From contig NZ_CP108938.1 in NCBI RefSeq assembly GCF_036347135.1, forward strand, positions 744,001 to 808,000: a DNA stretch of 64,000 nucleotides, in the 5' to 3' direction. The position numbers were made by a program, and so were the translations under genes. The notes beneath the pieces were generated by a model. The model ran no database searches. It saw only the letters and a program-made list of their open reading frames with translations, and was not told the origin of the DNA. How positions within the stretch are numbered: position 1 is the first letter of the stretch; each line of letters begins with the position of its first letter. Shown piece by piece: positions 35,729-45,077 of this stretch. This stretch comes from Streptomyces sp. NBC_00775. Its GTDB lineage: Bacteria > Actinomycetota > Actinomycetes > Streptomycetales > Streptomycetaceae.

Positions 35729-36049
35729 CTAGTCGTCTGTGGGCCCACTCTGCCACGTGGGCCCACAGACGGACACGGCTTGTCCGGCTGCGTACACGTC
35801 CTCGACGTGACGGCCCGACGCGATCAGGTCGCTCAGCGCGAACGCCACGCCGTCGGCCGGGGCCGCACTGAAGGCCGGCCGCGGGGAGACCGCACCGGCG
35901 GCCTCGGCGGCGCGGAGTTCGTCGGCGTGCAGGATGTCCCTGTCCGGGGCGTCGCGGCCGAAGTAGCAGGCAGCCGGGGCCAGTTGCGCGCCGGCGCGAC
36001 CACGGCCGCGGGCCGCCCGGGGGACGGGCCTGACCGTGGACGGTGTCAC
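35729..36049 (-). pseudogene. Fragment of a CYP102/P450-reductase-type flavoprotein
   Basis: About 80 residues on the reverse strand (ACYFGRDAPDRD ... LRAAEAAGAVS ... GQAVSVCG) match the NADPH-binding end of CYP102-type or cytochrome P450 reductase domains, where FFGCR and the VYVCGD motif occur. The remainder, several hundred residues with FMN and FAD domains, is missing, and the final helix after VCG is absent. It is a remnant of a larger gene. Confidence 0.6.
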
Positions 36050-36175
36050 CTACCACCTTCGGCGCCTGTCCGAGCGCTGGGGAGCGGCCACCCGTACGAA
36101 CTGGTCGCCCGCGCCTACGCGTTGGGGGTACTGGCTCCCGGGGTGTGGCCGCCCACGGCCGTTCCCGCGCCCTGA
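36021..36175 (+). pseudogene. Remnant of a LuxR-type helix-turn-helix regulator
   Basis: On the forward strand, one frame gives VDGVTYHLRRLSERWGA up to about 36104, and the next frame continues ELVARAYALGVLAPGVWPP to the stop at 36175. Joined, they match the C-terminal helix-turn-helix common in streptomycete LuxR-like regulators. One frameshift and loss of everything upstream show decay. It overlaps the end of the DUF3626 gene. Confidence 0.6.
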
Positions 36176-37068
36176 GGAGCACCGAAGCGGGCGAGGCAGT
36201 GCCACACCATCTTCAGGTCCTGCGGTTCGTAGCGTCCCGTGCGTGCCGCGTGCCCGATGATCCGTGGGTCGAGGTAACCGTCCACGGCGATACTGGCGCC
36301 CAGTTCGACGAACTCCGGCCCCCGGAAGTCGGGGTGGCGGCGCAACTCCTCGACGGAGAGCCGGTATCCGGGATGCCACTCGACCGGGCACGGCAGCCGC
36401 AGGGCCGCGGCCTCGACGGGAGTGCCGCGGTACGACGCGTCGAGGACCAGGGCCTCCATGTCCAGGGCCAGGACGACCTGTCCGTGCACCTGCGCCTCGA
36501 TGTAGTCGTTGAGGGCGTCCTGCTCGTCCGCCTCGGCCAGCTCGATGAGCGACATGCCGGCCGCGACCCCGAACGCGGAGGGCTCGGCCGCGCTGTCGGG
36601 GTAGCAGAAGGTGGCTCGCCGCAGCGCCTCGCCGGTCATCCGGAAGTGCGAGGAGCCGAACCGGGGTGACGCGCCGACCAGTTGGCGGCGGAAGTTCAGC
36701 CCGCCGTACACGGGGCGCTCGTGCGCGGGCGCGTAGTCGTACGCCGTGCCGAAGATCCGGCTCTCCCAGCGCCAGCGGTCGCCGCCGGGATGCGCGGTCA
36801 GCCCGCCGTTGCTGGTGCCCGTGACGAACTGCGAGCGGTACGTGCCGTCCTGGGCCAGAGCCTCCAGGATCGGCAGCCCGTGCACGAGCCGGTCCGGGTG
36901 GAAGTTGAGGGTCACCCGCAGCGCCGGGTCCAGCGCGGGGCCGCGCGAGTGGGCCGCGACGTGACGCAGAGCCTGCTCCTGCGGTGTGCGGCAGCTGTTC
37001 CCCGGCGTGCCGCGGCTCCCCGCCGCGCCACCATGACACGGCGACGTACCGACCCTCTCGAAATCCAT
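36115..37068 (-). CDS. DUF3626 protein
   Basis: The 317-residue protein matches DUF3626: TLNFHPDRLVHGLPILEALAQDGTYRSQFVTGTSNG and a DFRGPEFVELGA block. Function is unknown, though the HxxD/E pattern suggests a hydrolase. ATG 37068 follows GGGAG by seven bases. The C-terminal 20 residues are read opposite the LuxR remnant, so the end may have been changed by the same rearrangement. It shares a promoter region with the FBP-domain gene. Confidence 0.78.
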   Translation of the reverse strand: MDFERVGTSPCHGGAAGSRGTPGNSCRTPQEQALRHVAAHSRGPALDPALRVTLNFHPDRLVHGLPILEALAQDGTYRSQFVTGTSNGGLTAHPGGDRWRWESRIFGTAYDYAPAHERPVYGGLNFRRQLVGASPRFGSSHFRMTGEALRRATFCYPDSAAEPSAFGVAAGMSLIELAEADEQDALNDYIEAQVHGQVVLALDMEALVLDASYRGTPVEAAALRLPCPVEWHPGYRLSVEELRRHPDFRGPEFVELGASIAVDGYLDPRIIGHAARTGRYEPQDLKMVWHCLARFGAPQGAGTAVGGHTPGASTPNA

Positions 37069-37094
37069 TGGACCGCTCCCATGAGGCTAGGTAG

Positions 37095-37132
37095 CTTCGG
37101 ACAAAACCTAGTACCCCTAGGTTTTGCCGAAG
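37095..37132. promoter_or_regulatory. Long inverted repeat between DUF3626 and FBP genes
   Basis: CTTCGGACAAAACCTAG (37095-37111) and CTAGGTTTTGCCGAAG (37117-37132) pair over 16 bases with one bulge and a 5-base loop. Lying between divergent genes, it is more probably an operator or attenuator than a terminator. Confidence 0.6.
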
Positions 37133-37163
37133 TCAGCGCACCGCCCCCCAGGAGGACTCCCCC

Positions 37164-37658
37164 ATGAGATCACTCACCGAGCAGGACATCCGCAACTCCT
37201 TCATCAACTGCTCCAAGGGAGAGGGCAAGCGGCTCGCGATACCCCGCGATCTCGACGAACTCCCCTGGGACGACCTCGACTTCCTGGGCTGGCGGGACCC
37301 CGGAGCCCCCGACCGCAGCTATGTCGTCACCGAGCGGGACGACGCCCTCGTCGGCATCACCCTGCGCCTCCCCTCCTCCCAACGCGGCTTCCTGCGCCGC
37401 AGCATGTGCTCGCTGTGCCTGACGACCCACCCGGGCGACGGCGTCTCGCTGATGACGGCACGCAAGGCGGGCGCGGCCGGCCGCGAGGGCAACTCGGTCG
37501 GCGTCTACATCTGCGCCGACCTCGACTGCTCCTTGTACGTACGCGGCAAGAAGGTCCCCCAGCCAGGGAGCCGCTTCGAGGAAACCCTCACCGTGGAGGA
37601 GCAGATCGCCCGCACGGTGCGCAATCTCTCCGCGTTCCTGGAGAAGCTCATGACCTGA
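37164..37658 (+). CDS. FBP-domain protein (EF-G-binding, FusB-like)
   Basis: The 164-residue protein carries the fibronectin-binding/FBP domain with its treble-clef zinc finger: CSLC and CADLDC ligands at about residues 82-120. FBP/FusB-type proteins bind EF-G, and in staphylococci protect it from fusidic acid; actinobacterial homologues are not characterised. ATG 37164 has AGGAGG six to seven bases upstream. It is divergent from the DUF3626 gene across a long inverted repeat. Confidence 0.85.
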   Translation: MRSLTEQDIRNSFINCSKGEGKRLAIPRDLDELPWDDLDFLGWRDPGAPDRSYVVTERDDALVGITLRLPSSQRGFLRRSMCSLCLTTHPGDGVSLMTARKAGAAGREGNSVGVYICADLDCSLYVRGKKVPQPGSRFEETLTVEEQIARTVRNLSAFLEKLMT

Positions 37659-37738
37659 GTCGCCATGCGGAGGTGACGGGCGACTTGTTAACCATGGGGA
37701 AACTGGGGCGCGAGCCCGAGGGAAACATGAGTGGCGCA

Positions 37739-37766
37739 TTTTTTCTCTACGTACGTAGAAGAAAAA
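37739..37766. promoter_or_regulatory. Palindromic operator before the amine oxidase operon
   Basis: A perfect 12-bp palindrome, CTACGTACGTAG (37747-37758), sits in near-symmetric T-rich and A-rich arms (37739-37766), 27 bp before the amine oxidase start. The TetR gene at the operon's far end is the likely binder. Confidence 0.6.
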
Positions 37767-37792
37767 CATCGCACCGCTCCCCTGGAGACTTC

Positions 37793-39733
37793 ATGAGCAC
37801 TCCGCCCCACCCGCTCGACCCGCTGACCCCCGAGGAAATCTCCGCCACACGCGACGTCCTCCTCGCGGCGGGCCTCCTGACGGACACGACCCGGTTCGCC
37901 TACCTCGGCCTGGAGGAACCGGCCAAGCAGGATCTGCTCGGCCGCACACCGGACGCACCGGTCGACCGTCGCGCTCGGGTCCTGCTCCAGGACACGGACG
38001 GAGCACCGGCCCATGATGTGATCGTGTCGCTGTCCCGCGCGTCGGTGCACCGCGACCGCTTCCTGGACCCCGTCGCCGATGGACAACTCCCGGTACTGGA
38101 CGAGGAGTTCGGGCTCGTCGAGGAGATCCTCGCCAAGGACGAACGGTGGCTCGCCGCCCTGCGGGCCCGGGACCTGGACGTGGCCCGGGTCCGGGTCGCG
38201 CCGCTGTCCGCCGGTGTGTACGGCGACGAGTATCCGCGGGAGTCCGGGCGCCGCATCCTGCGCGGGCTCGCCTTCGTCCAGGAGCACGAGAAGGACCACG
38301 CCTGGGCCCACCCCGTCGACGGCCTCGTCGCCTACGTCGATGTCATCGGCCGCACCGTCGACCAGGTCGTCGACCTCGGCCCCGTCCCGATACCCACCGA
38401 GTCCGGCAACTTCGACGACCCGGCCGTCACCGGTCCGCTCCGCACCACCCAGAAGCCCCTGGAGATCACCCAGCCCGAGGGCCCCAGCTTCACCCTCGAC
38501 GGCCATCTCCTGCGCTGGGAGAACTGGTCGCTGCGCATCGGCTTCGACGCTCGCGAGGGCCTGATCCTCCATCAGATCGCCTTCGACGACCGGGACAAGG
38601 GATGCGAGCGACCGCTCATCCACCGCGCCTCCATCGCCGAGATGGTCGTCCCGTACGCCGACCCCTCCCCCGTACGGTCCTGGCAGAACTACTTCGACAC
38701 CGGTGAGTACTTGATCGGCCGCTACGCCAACTCCCTTGAGCTGGGCTGCGACTGTCTCGGCGACATCACCTACGTCGACGCCGTCATCGCCGACGAATCC
38801 GGTGCTCCGCGGACGCTCACCAACGCAATCTGTCTGCACGAGGAGGACTACGGCATCCTCTGGAAGCACACCGACCTGTGGGCGGGCTCCACCGAGACGC
38901 GCCGCCAGCGCCGTATGGTGCTCTCCTTCTTCACCACCGTCGGCAACTACGACTATGGCTTCTACTGGTACCTCTACCTCGACGGCACCATCGAGTTCGA
39001 GGCCAAGGCCACCGGCGTCGTCTTCACCTCCGCGCACCCGGGCGGCGACTACCCGTACGCCACCGAGATCGCGCCGGGTCTCGGCGCCCCTTACCACCAG
39101 CACCTGTTCTGCGCACGGCTCGACATGACGCTCGACGGGACCGTCAACCGGGTCGAGGAAGTCGACGCCGCTCGCGTGCCCATCGGCCCGGACAACCCGC
39201 GCGGCAACGCCTTCAGCCTGCGCCGTACGCCGCTGACCAGGGAGAGCGAGGCCCAGCGCAGCGCGGATGCCTCCGTGGACCGGGTCTGGCACATCTCCAA
39301 CCCCACCGAGCTCAACCGACTCGGCCATCCGGTCGGCTACGCGCTGTTCCCCGAGGGCAAGCCCGCCCTGCTCGCCGACCCGGCGTCGTCCGTGGCCGCG
39401 CGCGCCGCGTTCGCCACCAGGCACCTGTGGGTCACCCGCTACGACCCCGCCGAGCGCTACCCGGCCGGGGACTTCGTCAACCAGCACCCGGGCGGAGCCG
39501 GGCTGCCCGCCTACACCGCCGCCGACCGTGACATCGACGGCCAGGACATCGTCGTCTGGCACACCTTCGGCCTCACCCACGCACCGCGCCCGGAGGACTG
39601 GCCGATCATGCCGGTCGACTACACCGGCTTCAAGCTCAAGCCGGTCGGCTTCTTCGACCGCAACCCCACCCTCGACGTGCCGCCCAACGCCTCAGCCCAC
39701 ACCGCCTGTTCCACCGGGAGCTGCCATGAGTGA
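37793..39733 (+). CDS. Copper-containing primary amine oxidase
   Basis: The 646-residue enzyme oxidises primary amines to aldehyde, ammonia and hydrogen peroxide. The topaquinone Tyr is in TVGNYDYG, the catalytic Asp in NYFDTGEY, and copper His pairs are in YHQHLF and, further on, the [10 protein letters not shown] region. Length fits the Arthrobacter-type family. ATG 37793 has GGAGA six bases upstream. Its stop overlaps the start of an amino-acid/amine permease, so uptake and oxidation of an amine are coupled. A strong palindrome precedes it. Confidence 0.93.
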   Translation: MSTPPHPLDPLTPEEISATRDVLLAAGLLTDTTRFAYLGLEEPAKQDLLGRTPDAPVDRRARVLLQDTDGAPAHDVIVSLSRASVHRDRFLDPVADGQLPVLDEEFGLVEEILAKDERWLAALRARDLDVARVRVAPLSAGVYGDEYPRESGRRILRGLAFVQEHEKDHAWAHPVDGLVAYVDVIGRTVDQVVDLGPVPIPTESGNFDDPAVTGPLRTTQKPLEITQPEGPSFTLDGHLLRWENWSLRIGFDAREGLILHQIAFDDRDKGCERPLIHRASIAEMVVPYADPSPVRSWQNYFDTGEYLIGRYANSLELGCDCLGDITYVDAVIADESGAPRTLTNAICLHEEDYGILWKHTDLWAGSTETRRQRRMVLSFFTTVGNYDYGFYWYLYLDGTIEFEAKATGVVFTSAHPGGDYPYATEIAPGLGAPYHQHLFCARLDMTLDGTVNRVEEVDAARVPIGPDNPRGNAFSLRRTPLTRESEAQRSADASVDRVWHISNPTELNRLGHPVGYALFPEGKPALLADPASSVAARAAFATRHLWVTRYDPAERYPAGDFVNQHPGGAGLPAYTAADRDIDGQDIVVWHTFGLTHAPRPEDWPIMPVDYTGFKLKPVGFFDRNPTLDVPPNASAHTACSTGSCHE

Positions 39734-41135
39734 ACAGACAGAGGTCGTCGAGGCCGGCACCGCACCCGCGTCCGGGCTGCGCGGCTCGGTCGGGGTCGCC
39801 GGGATCGTCTTCCTGGTGGTCGCCGCGGCCGCCCCGCTCACCGCGATCGGCGGCGCGCTGCCGGTGATGCTCGCCATCGGCAACGGCCCCGGCGTGCCTG
39901 CCGCCTATCTGGTCGTCGCGGTCGTGCTGCTGCTCTTCAGCGTCGGTTACGCGGCGATGAGCCGGCACGTCGTGGACGCCGGCGCCTTCTACTCGTACGT
40001 CACCGCCGGACTCGGCAGGGTCACCGGCACCGGAGCGGCGGGGCTGGCCCTCCTCGCCTACAGCGCCGTCCAGGCGGGCGTCTACGGCCTCGCGGGCACC
40101 ACACTCGACGGCCTGGTCGTGAAGTACCACGGCCCCGACCTGCCCTGGTGGCTGTGGAGCGGGCTGCTCCTCGGCTGTGTCGCACTGCTCGGGTACCGCA
40201 ACATCGACGTCGGCACGAAGCTGCTGTCGGTACTGCTGATCCTGGAGGTCGGCATCGTCGCGGTGGTCGCGGTCGCCGTACTGGTCCAGGGCGGCGCCGA
40301 CGGCATCGACCTCACCTCCTTCACCCCGGATGCCTTCACCACCGGATCGCCCGGCATCGGCGTGATGTTCGCCGTCGCCTCCTTCATCGGATTCGAGGCG
40401 ACCGCGATCTACGGCGAGGAGGCCCGCGACCCCAAGCGCAGCGTCCCGAAGGCCACTTACCTCGCGGTGATCCTGATCGGGGTGTTCTACGCCCTCTCCA
40501 GTTGGGCGGTGGTGCTGGCCGTCGGCAGCGACACGGTGCAGGAGGCGGCGGGCAAGAACACCTCGGGGCTCGTCTTCGCGATCGCGGAGCAGTACGTCGG
40601 CCCGGCGGCCTCCGACCTCATGGAAGTCCTCCTGCTCACCAGCCTGTTCGCCGCGCTGCTCGCCTTCCACAACGCCATCGCCCGCTATCTGTTCTCGCTG
40701 GGCCGCCAGGGCAGCGCCCCCTCGGTGCTCGCCCGCAGCCATGCCCGGCACGGTTCGCCGCACACCGGTTCGCTGGCCCAGACCGTCTCGGCGGTGGTGA
40801 TCGTCGGTGTGTTCACACTCGCCGGTGCCGACCCCGTCCTCGACCTCTTCACCTGGATGAGCGGGCTGGCCACGCTCGGGATCCTGGTCCTGATGATCCT
40901 GGTGGGCGTCGCCGTCGTGGCCTACTTCGCCCGCACCGGCGTGGACCCCCGGCCGTGGCACACCCGGGTCGCGCCGGTGCTCGGCGTCGTCGGCCTGGCG
41001 GTCGTCCTGTGGCTGGTGCTGGCCAACTTCACCACACTGATCGGAGGTTCGGCCTGGCTGGCGCACGCCTTCGAGGCGCTGGTCGTGCTCGCCTTCGCGG
41101 CGGGCGCGCTGTCCGCGGTGCGCCGTCGTGCGTGA
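39726..41135 (+). CDS. APC-family amino-acid/amine permease
   Basis: The 469-residue protein has twelve predicted helices and the APC motif near [21 protein letters not shown] plus [24 protein letters not shown]. It should import the amine that the preceding oxidase consumes; the eight-base overlap with the oxidase stop supports joint use. The substrate is inference. Confidence 0.9.
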   Translation: MSEQTEVVEAGTAPASGLRGSVGVAGIVFLVVAAAAPLTAIGGALPVMLAIGNGPGVPAAYLVVAVVLLLFSVGYAAMSRHVVDAGAFYSYVTAGLGRVTGTGAAGLALLAYSAVQAGVYGLAGTTLDGLVVKYHGPDLPWWLWSGLLLGCVALLGYRNIDVGTKLLSVLLILEVGIVAVVAVAVLVQGGADGIDLTSFTPDAFTTGSPGIGVMFAVASFIGFEATAIYGEEARDPKRSVPKATYLAVILIGVFYALSSWAVVLAVGSDTVQEAAGKNTSGLVFAIAEQYVGPAASDLMEVLLLTSLFAALLAFHNAIARYLFSLGRQGSAPSVLARSHARHGSPHTGSLAQTVSAVVIVGVFTLAGADPVLDLFTWMSGLATLGILVLMILVGVAVVAYFARTGVDPRPWHTRVAPVLGVVGLAVVLWLVLANFTTLIGGSAWLAHAFEALVVLAFAAGALSAVRRRA

Positions 41136-41592
41136 ACTGCTGTGGGTGACCGGTCTGGCGGGCGCCGCCCTGTGCCTGGCCGGTCACCTGCCCGGTCCGG
41201 TACGGCGGTGGGGTCCGCACGCGGTCGCGCTCGCCGCGATGACGGCGACGGCCCCGGGAGCGGACGTGCGTGAGCTGCTGTTCGCCTGTGCCGCCACCGC
41301 CTCGGCCTGCGCGTGGAGCGCCCGCGGCGGGTGCGCCGCCCGGAGCGTCGACCTCGCCGTGATGGCCGTACTGACGGCGGCGATGGTGCCGTCCCACGGG
41401 CCGCACGCGCACGGCGACGGTTCCTGGCCGCTGCCCCTGTTCTTCCTCGCGTGCTGGGCCGTCGCCCGGGCCGGGGCCATGCTGTTCACACGGATCTGGC
41501 GTGACGTTCCCGCGCCGCCCGGCCGCACCCCGCTGCTCGGCGAGACCGGCGGCCTGCTGATGATCGCGGGCATGGCCGGGATGCTCGGCTGA
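41128..41592 (+). CDS. Small membrane protein of the amine oxidase operon
   Basis: The 154-residue product has about four predicted helices and a His-rich loop (HGPHAHGDG, residues about 90-98). GTG 41128 overlaps the permease stop by eight bases. I do not recognise it. The His loop could bind copper, which the oxidase needs, but this is speculation. No signal sequence is obvious beyond the first helix. Confidence 0.65.
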   Translation: MRELLWVTGLAGAALCLAGHLPGPVRRWGPHAVALAAMTATAPGADVRELLFACAATASACAWSARGGCAARSVDLAVMAVLTAAMVPSHGPHAHGDGSWPLPLFFLACWAVARAGAMLFTRIWRDVPAPPGRTPLLGETGGLLMIAGMAGMLG

Positions 41593-41713
41593 CCACGGGC
41601 GAGGGCACGGACGTGGTCGCGGGCGTGGTCGCGGTCTTGGCTAAGGTCGAGTTGGACGAAGGCCAGGCTCGCAGCGGCCGAGGACGAGAACCGGGACGAG
41701 GGGCGACACACGG

Positions 41714-42301
41714 ATGCCGAAGATCGTCGACCATGACGTACGACGTCGGCAGATCGTCGAAGCCGTGTGGGCCCTGATCGCACGCCGCGGCCTGGACGCC
41801 GTCACCATGCGGGACCTGGCCGCCGAGGCCGGGTACTCCAACGGCGCGCTGGCGCCGTACTTCCGCAACAAGGACGAGATCCTCCAGGCCGCGTTCCAGT
41901 ACGCGTTCGAGAGCACCAACACGCGTGCCGAGCAGGCCATCGGGGACGCGAGCGGTCTGACCGCCCTGCGCAGGCTCTGTCTGGAGATCATGCCCCTCGA
42001 CGAGGTCCGGCTCCTGGAGGCCCGGGTGGTCATCGCCTTCTGGGACCGCGCACTGCACGACCAGCGGATGGCCGACGTGCACGAGCAGGCCATGAGCCTC
42101 TGGCGCGACCAGATGCGGACCTACTTGCGGCAGGCCCGCGAGGCCGGAGAGGTCACCGCGACGACACCGGACGAACCCGTCATCGACACCCTGCTGGCGA
42201 CCCTCATGGGGTTCCAGATCAACGCCCTGCTCGCTCCGCACACCACCGGAGCCCGGCGGCAGGAAGCGGTCCTCGAAGGGCTCCTCGGCACGCTCGCCTG
42301 A
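41714..42301 (+). CDS. TetR-family regulator of the amine oxidase operon
   Basis: The 195-residue protein has the TetR helix-turn-helix (about 12-55, VTMRDLAAEAGYSNGALAPYFRNKDEI). It resembles the BetI-like branch, which fits an amine ligand. It is co-directional with the oxidase, permease and small membrane genes, 121 bp behind. I infer that it represses the operon through the palindrome at 37739-37766 and is released by the amine or its aldehyde. Confidence 0.87.
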   Translation: MPKIVDHDVRRRQIVEAVWALIARRGLDAVTMRDLAAEAGYSNGALAPYFRNKDEILQAAFQYAFESTNTRAEQAIGDASGLTALRRLCLEIMPLDEVRLLEARVVIAFWDRALHDQRMADVHEQAMSLWRDQMRTYLRQAREAGEVTATTPDEPVIDTLLATLMGFQINALLAPHTTGARRQEAVLEGLLGTLA

Positions 42302-42321
42302 GCCTCGCGTCCCCGGTGGTG

Positions 42322-43320
42322 TCAGTTCTCCCCGACGGCGAGCACGATCTTGCCCCGGTTGTCGCGCCGCTCCAGGCGCTCGTGGGCCGCGCGCGCCCGG
42401 TCCAGCGGCAGCACGGTCTCCACCGGTACGCGGTAGGTGCCGGCCGCGACCCGATCGGCCAACTCCCGCAGATCCTCGCGGGGGTCGTAGCCGTGGATCT
42501 GCAGATTGGTGAGCTGGAAGCCGAGGACGGCCACGTTCTTGGGGTAGAAGTCGCGGGTGTCGATCGTGCTCGGCTCCAGCGCGACATTGGCGAGGGCCAC
42601 CACCCGCCCGCCGTGCCCGATCTCGCGCAGGCTTCGCCCGAAGGCGCGGCCACCGACGGTGTCGAGCACGACGTCCGCGCCGCGCCCCTCGGTCAGCCGG
42701 AGCACCTCGTCGACCTCGGCGTCGTCGGGGTGCGCGGAGGTGTCGAGGGTGACGTGGGCGCCCAGTTCCGCGGCCCAGGCGGTCTTCTCCGGTGAACCGG
42801 CGACCGCGATGACCCGGGCGCCGGTCTCGGCGGCGATCTGCACCGCCGCGCTGCCGACCCCGCTCGCGGCGGCCTTCACCACCACGGTGTCGTCCTTGGT
42901 CACCTTGGCCAGGTGGCGCAGGCAGTACCAGGCGGAGAGCCAGGCGACGGGCAGGGCCGCGGCCTCCGTCAGTTCCACGCCGTCCGGCAGGACGGTCACC
43001 TGCGTGGCCGGTACGACGGCGAACTCGGCATAGAAACCGGGGGCGTTGACGCCGTCCAGGGCCATGACCCGTTGCCCGACGCGGAGGCCGGTCACGCCCT
43101 CCCCCACCGCGGCGACGATGCCGGCCGCCTCGACGCCGGGGATCAGCGGCGGCCGTCCGGCCCGGTGGTAGAGCCCGGCGCGGACCAGCGCGTCCGCCCG
43201 GTTCACGCCCGCCGCCACGACCTTCACCAGCACCTGGCCGGGCCCGGCGACGGGGTCGGGCACCTCCACCGGCACCAGCACCTCGGGCCCGCCGAACTCA
43301 TCGATCCGCACCGCACGCAT
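42322..43320 (-). CDS. Quinone oxidoreductase-like MDR protein
   Basis: The 332-residue MDR enzyme of the quinone oxidoreductase branch has AAGVNRADALVRAGLY, the nucleotide loop KAAASGVGSAAVQIA and GADVVLDTVGG. It should use NAD(P)H on a quinone or enone. ATG 43320 is the natural start of the family. It is divergent from a CGNR-type regulator with a long palindrome between them, so it is probably that regulator's target. Confidence 0.87.
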   Translation of the reverse strand: MRAVRIDEFGGPEVLVPVEVPDPVAGPGQVLVKVVAAGVNRADALVRAGLYHRAGRPPLIPGVEAAGIVAAVGEGVTGLRVGQRVMALDGVNAPGFYAEFAVVPATQVTVLPDGVELTEAAALPVAWLSAWYCLRHLAKVTKDDTVVVKAAASGVGSAAVQIAAETGARVIAVAGSPEKTAWAAELGAHVTLDTSAHPDDAEVDEVLRLTEGRGADVVLDTVGGRAFGRSLREIGHGGRVVALANVALEPSTIDTRDFYPKNVAVLGFQLTNLQIHGYDPREDLRELADRVAAGTYRVPVETVLPLDRARAAHERLERRDNRGKIVLAVGEN

Positions 43321-43373
43321 TTCCCTACCCGCTCTCTCATGGCGACGCCGGATACCGCTCCCCACCCGGGAGC

Positions 43374-43400
43374 GGTGACACCGGTTCAACTGGTGTCACC
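43374..43400. promoter_or_regulatory. Palindrome in the oxidoreductase/CGNR divergent promoter
   Basis: GGTGACACC and GGTGTCACC are perfect 9-bp arms around GGTTCAACT, itself near-symmetric, making a 27-bp palindrome. A half-site GAACCAGTGTCA follows at 43415-43426. Confidence 0.7.
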
Positions 43401-43443
43401 ATGCGACACCCCATGAACCAGTGTCAAGCGCTAAGCTCGGGTC

Positions 43444-44058
43444 ATGACCAGTCCCGCCCCCGACCCGATGTCGGCGTTCCCCTTCATCGGCGGCCGCCCG
43501 TGCCTGAACTTCGTCGCCACGCTCGGCAGACGCCACGGCGACACCCCCTTCGAGCGGCTCCCCGACACCGGCGCCCTCGCCCGCTGGATCGCCGAGGCGG
43601 ACCTGCGAGCCGGGGCCGACGACGCGCCGGCGCGGGTCACCGAGGGCGATCTGGCGTACGCCCGCACCCTGCGCGAGGCCCTCTACCGCCTCGTACGCAC
43701 CGCGATGGACTCGGCCGCCCCGGACCCGGCCGATGTCGCTCAGGTCAACGAAGCGGCCGCCCGTCCCGACCTCGCTCCCCAGCTCGGCGAGGGGGACGAC
43801 GGCCCGCGGTCGCCCCTGCGGTGGAAGGCCGCAGATCCCGCCCCGGCGGCCCTGGCGACCGTGGCCCGGGATGCCGTTCTCCTGGTCGCCAGTCCCCTGC
43901 TGGCCAGGGTCAAGGAGTGCGAGAACCCCGGCTGCTCGCTGCTCTTCCTGGACGACTCCCAGGCCCGCCGCCGCCGCTGGTGCTCCATGGACCGCTGCGG
44001 CAACCTCGCGAAGGTGGCCGGTTACCGGTCCCGCAGCCGCGCCGCCTCGACCCGGTGA
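43444..44058 (+). CDS. CGNR zinc-finger (ABATE-domain) regulator
   Basis: The 204-residue protein has the stress-induced ABATE domain (about 10-135) and a C-terminal CGNR zinc finger with CENPGC and CSMDRCGNLAKV. Family members are predicted DNA-binding regulators of stress responses. A TAAGCT -10-like box ends seven bases before ATG 43444, and no ribosome site is seen, so leaderless translation is possible. It probably regulates the divergent oxidoreductase through the 27-bp palindrome. Confidence 0.87.
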   Translation: MTSPAPDPMSAFPFIGGRPCLNFVATLGRRHGDTPFERLPDTGALARWIAEADLRAGADDAPARVTEGDLAYARTLREALYRLVRTAMDSAAPDPADVAQVNEAAARPDLAPQLGEGDDGPRSPLRWKAADPAPAALATVARDAVLLVASPLLARVKECENPGCSLLFLDDSQARRRRWCSMDRCGNLAKVAGYRSRSRAASTR

Positions 44059-44363
44059 GGGCGGATGAGGATGTCGTGGCTGCGGCCGAGCGCGGATCCT
44101 CCCGGCCAGGGGCGTGCCGAGGCAGATGAGCAGGGCCAAAGCGGATGCGGGCCGGTGCCATTTGATGATCCGAGGGTCCCGTGCGGGGCTCCCGCGGACC
44201 ATCCGGCAGGCGTCCGTATGGGGGCGGGAGAAAGCCTCGCGGGCGGCCCTGCACTTTTCCCGAGCCCGCTTTCCAGAGCCTGCTTTCCAGAGCCTGCTTT
44301 CCCCGGCCGGCTTCATCAGGCGGGTTTCCCCCGCCGGCGTTCCTCAGCCCCGACGGGAGTACG
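44059..44363. other. Intergenic stretch with a 14-bp tandem repeat
   Basis: Between the CGNR gene and the convergent TIGR03086 gene there is no gene I can support. Three near-identical 14-bp units (GAGCCTGCTTTCCA type) lie at 44262-44303. Confidence 0.6.
44262..44303. repeat. 14-bp tandem repeat, three units
   Basis: Units at 44262-44275, 44276-44289 and 44290-44303 differ at one base each. With no spacer diversity this is not a CRISPR array; it looks like slipped-strand expansion. Confidence 0.75.
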
Positions 44364-44960
44364 TCAGGACGCCGCGGGCGTCCAGTGCGGGTCCCGGCCG
44401 AGGAAGGCGAGCAGCGCCTCGGCCCGGCTCTGCCCCTCGGACACCTCGCGCGCCGCGGCGAACACCCCGAACGAGTCCCGGAGATGATCGGCGAGCCGCT
44501 CCGCCGCGGCCCAGATGCCCTCGGCCAGCTCCTCGTCCAGCGGCGCGTCCTGGCCTGTCGCGACGGCGATGTCCCAGGCGTGCACCGCCGCGTCCATGGC
44601 GCCCGCGGCGGCGGCGAGACGCAGCGGCAGCGGGCCCAGCGGGGTCGCCACCTCCTCGGCGCGGGCGGGCAGTTGCGCGTAGGTGTCGGCGACGTCCCGC
44701 AGCACCTTGGCGAGCGCCGCCCGCGCGTCGGCGTCCAGCGCGTCGGCGGGGTGGAAGGGGTCCGAGTCGGGCCATCCCGCGCCGGTGATCGCGGCGCCGT
44801 ACGCCTGCTGATCGAGTCGCGCGTGGTTGAGGACCTGGCGTACCGTCCACTCACTGCACGGCGTCGGTGAACCCCATGCCCCCTCCGGTACGGCCGCGAC
44901 CACCTCGCGCAGGCAGGTGTGTGCCCGCCTCAGCAGTTCGACGCCCTCGACCTTGCTCAT
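44364..44960 (-). CDS. TIGR03086 family (DinB-like) metal-binding protein
   Basis: The 198-residue protein matches the TIGR03086/mycothiol maleylpyruvate isomerase-type helical bundle: PTPCSEWTVRQVLNH and AMDAAVHAWDIA hold the metal-binding His. The family is a large actinobacterial set thought to use mycothiol in detoxification; the substrate here is unknown. ATG 44960. Confidence 0.85.
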   Translation of the reverse strand: MSKVEGVELLRRAHTCLREVVAAVPEGAWGSPTPCSEWTVRQVLNHARLDQQAYGAAITGAGWPDSDPFHPADALDADARAALAKVLRDVADTYAQLPARAEEVATPLGPLPLRLAAAAGAMDAAVHAWDIAVATGQDAPLDEELAEGIWAAAERLADHLRDSFGVFAAAREVSEGQSRAEALLAFLGRDPHWTPAAS

Positions 44961-45077
44961 CCCCTGGTCCCCTCCTTGTGCCTTCCGCCTGATGAGAACA
45001 AACTAGGCCGACTCGCGGACAGATACGGTCCGCAATGAAAACGTTCGGTACGGCTGTGGAACGGGAAAAGCCCAAGG

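Noticed and set aside
37071..37084. Second CebR-like box near the DUF3626 start
   Set aside because: TGGACCGCTCCCA is one base short and loses palindromic symmetry, so it does not fit the consensus.
37688..39580. 630-codon reverse frame opposite the amine oxidase gene
   Set aside because: Amine oxidase catalytic motifs are complete on the forward strand. The reverse frame is Gly/Val/Asp-rich shadow.
44262..44303. Tandem repeat that might suggest a CRISPR array
   Set aside because: Units are 14 bp and contiguous with no spacers, and no cas gene is present.
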